6,494 bases of DNA from H111-94 sp034436045 (GTDB lineage: Bacteria > Chloroflexota > Ktedonobacteria > Ktedonobacterales > Ktedonobacteraceae). The position numbers were made by a program, and so were the translations under genes. Numbering within the stretch: position 1 is the stretch's first letter; each line of letters opens with the position of its first letter. Shown in pieces: positions 5,373 through 6,494 of this stretch. The notes below the pieces were generated by a model, which worked only from the letters and a program-made list of their open reading frames with translations, was not told the DNA's origin and made no database searches. The stretch is from positions 1-6,494 of the forward strand of contig DAOTVZ010000189.1 in the NCBI GenBank assembly GCA_034436045.1, read 5' to 3'.

Positions 5373-6140
5373 GTGCTTGCTGATCTACAATCGATTCTAC
5401 TTGGGCTGCTAACCAATATCGTCTGGTTACCTATAGGCGCGTTACTGGTAGCGCTTGGCTATTTTATCCAGGTAAGATTACCGAGAAGAAAGCTGTGGCG
5501 ATTGTCTAAACCATCTGATCTAGTCGTGTGCGCGGCTACATCAACCGTCACCGACACAGGCGAATATCATCGTCCTGCGACCGGTATTGGACAGGTGCGG
5601 GCGTTGGCAGTAGCAGTTAATTCGCTCAGTAAAGCCTATAGCCGTCAGCTTGACCTCGATAATATTCTGTTCTCTATTGAACCGCTACAAGAGCGCATCG
5701 AACATGACCTCTTGCTATTAGGTGGTCCAAAAAACAATGAGGCTACAGCACATTTTCTCAATGCCATGAAAGATGTTCAACCCGCGCTCCAGTTTGCCAA
5801 TCCTGATCGTATTGTGTGGCGTGAGAAAACGAACAAAGGACGCTGGGTGAATAATGGAGCGGTTGAGTTTACCGCGAAAGTAGCGCGGAAACAGGTGGTT
5901 ATCGATTATGGGCTCATTATGCGAGTGCAAAACCCATTTACGACGACCCGCGACACTTCTGTTATACTATTGTCAGGGGGACACACCTACGGCCTTGTAG
6001 CCGCAGCGAAGTTCTTTGCTGAAAATATGAAAAAGATGGCAAAACACGTGAAACAAAGAAATCTAGTGGCGGTCGTAAGCACCCATGTCATCGATGGGCA
6101 CCCGGCTAGAATCAAGTTGGAGAAAATCTATTCATGGTGA
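5373..6140 (+). CDS. Single-pass membrane protein with an unrecognised GGP/NPF domain
   Basis: The product is 255 residues. Residues about 9-33 (LLGLLTNIVWLPIGALLVALGYFIQ) form one hydrophobic membrane segment. It is followed by the basic stretch RLPRRKLWR, so the rest should face the cytoplasm by the positive-inside rule. The soluble domain has conserved-looking motifs: LLLLGGPKNN (113-122), VIDYGLIMRVQNPF (176-189) and ILLSGGHTYGLVAAA (198-211). These glycine-rich loops at the ends of hydrophobic strands suggest a Rossmann-like alpha/beta fold that could bind a nucleotide or similar ligand, but I cannot name a family. The start is GTG 5373, with AAGGGG at 5358-5363, 9 bases upstream. The stop overlaps the start of the PP2C-like gene by 7 bases, which implies translational coupling and a shared job. 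An enzymatic or sensory role is inference. Confidence 0.75.
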   Translation: MLADLQSILLGLLTNIVWLPIGALLVALGYFIQVRLPRRKLWRLSKPSDLVVCAATSTVTDTGEYHRPATGIGQVRALAVAVNSLSKAYSRQLDLDNILFSIEPLQERIEHDLLLLGGPKNNEATAHFLNAMKDVQPALQFANPDRIVWREKTNKGRWVNNGAVEFTAKVARKQVVIDYGLIMRVQNPFTTTRDTSVILLSGGHTYGLVAAAKFFAENMKKMAKHVKQRNLVAVVSTHVIDGHPARIKLEKIYSW

Positions 6141-6494
6141 GAGATACCGGTTATATGCTATCATCAACAGCGCGCCCGTTCGTGGTAGAAGAGCAGTTTA
6201 TTGCATCCAAAACCGGTCGTATGGAAACCTGCGAGGACGCCCTTTACATCGGATCGCATTATGTCGCAGTCATTGATGGTGCGACTTCAAAGACTGATCG
6301 GCGTTGGAACGGCGAAACGGGTGGGCGCATGGCAGCTAAGCTCATTGTACAAACGCTTGAGACTGTTCCTTATGACGCAACTGCTCAGCAGGCTATTGAT
6401 GGCATTACCGCGACTATTCAACAGTTTTATCGAGAACAAGATGCACTTGAAAGTGTGATTGCCGAGCCGGTTCAGCGTCTCATTGCCGCAGTGG
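6134..6494 (+). CDS. PP2C-like protein phosphatase, 3' truncated by window end
   Basis: A frame open from ATG 6134 to the window edge gives 120 residues of an N-terminal PP2C-type metal-dependent phosphatase domain. The visible signatures are KTGRMETCEDALYIG (26-40), with the ED pair in the place of the usual NED motif, VAVIDGATS (44-52), with Asp48-Gly49 as the metal-binding DG, and NGETGGRMAA (59-68), corresponding to the GG..AA helix start. The later metal-binding aspartates lie beyond the window. PP2C enzymes dephosphorylate Ser/Thr of proteins using Mn2+ or Mg2+; the DGATS form in place of DGHGG indicates a divergent subgroup. GGAGA lies at 6119-6123, 10 bases before the ATG. The start overlaps the membrane-protein stop by 7 bases (ATGGTGA), so the two are translationally coupled. 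An internal ATG at 6155 is a less likely start. Confidence 0.8.
   Translation, partial: MVRDTGYMLSSTARPFVVEEQFIASKTGRMETCEDALYIGSHYVAVIDGATSKTDRRWNGETGGRMAAKLIVQTLETVPYDATAQQAIDGITATIQQFYREQDALESVIAEPVQRLIAAV

Noticed and set aside
6085..6458. Other plus-strand frames at 6085-6276 and 6201-6458
   Set aside because: The frame starting at 6134 carries PP2C motifs over the same bases and overlaps the upstream gene in a coupled manner; the others have no domain signal.
1..6494. CRISPR array, tRNA, rRNA or insertion sequence
   Set aside because: No regularly spaced repeats, no cloverleaf or rRNA-like sequence and no transposase or integrase frame were seen on either strand.

Overview
The window looks like a piece of a bacterial chromosome, probably Chloroflexota and perhaps class Ktedonobacteria. 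That guess rests on the style of the Cro/C1 helix-turn-helix plus TPR regulator, the cobalamin-dependent acyl-CoA mutase with a separate large subunit, and moderate GC. No rRNA or tRNA was seen, so the taxonomy is inference.

Layout. Bases 1-394 are an AT-rich, gene-poor leader with a good promoter and nested inverted repeats around TGTTAC half-sites. They precede a plus-strand HTH-TPR regulator (395-1519). This converges on a minus-strand pair: an acyl-CoA mutase large subunit (4305-2575) followed after 39 bases by prmA, the ribosomal protein L11 methyltransferase (2535-1612). The convergent junction (1520-1611) holds a long inverted repeat. The mutase belongs to the methylmalonyl-CoA mutase family, but its two substrate-selecting positions are Phe and Gln, as in isobutyryl-CoA mutase. 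It has no B12-binding domain, so it needs a small subunit encoded elsewhere.

The right third (about 4444-6494) is different in character: AT-richer spacers, short genes and several uncharacterised proteins. A small HTH repressor-like gene on the minus strand (4689-4444) is divergent from a plus-strand series. That series is a 15-residue micro-ORF with a strong ribosome binding site, a 74-residue zinc-ribbon-like protein, a single-pass membrane protein with an unrecognised GGP/NPF/SGGHTYG domain, and a PP2C-like phosphatase that overlaps it by 7 bases and runs off the end. The intergenic region between the divergent arms holds an ATACTA/TAGTAT dyad laid over both predicted promoters, a plausible operator for the small HTH protein.

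Working picture (inference): the left part is housekeeping metabolism and translation plus a stand-alone regulator. The right part is an accessory, repressor-controlled module in which a membrane-anchored protein is translationally coupled to a protein phosphatase. This right-hand module is the best candidate for an undescribed system, but its function cannot be read from this window.
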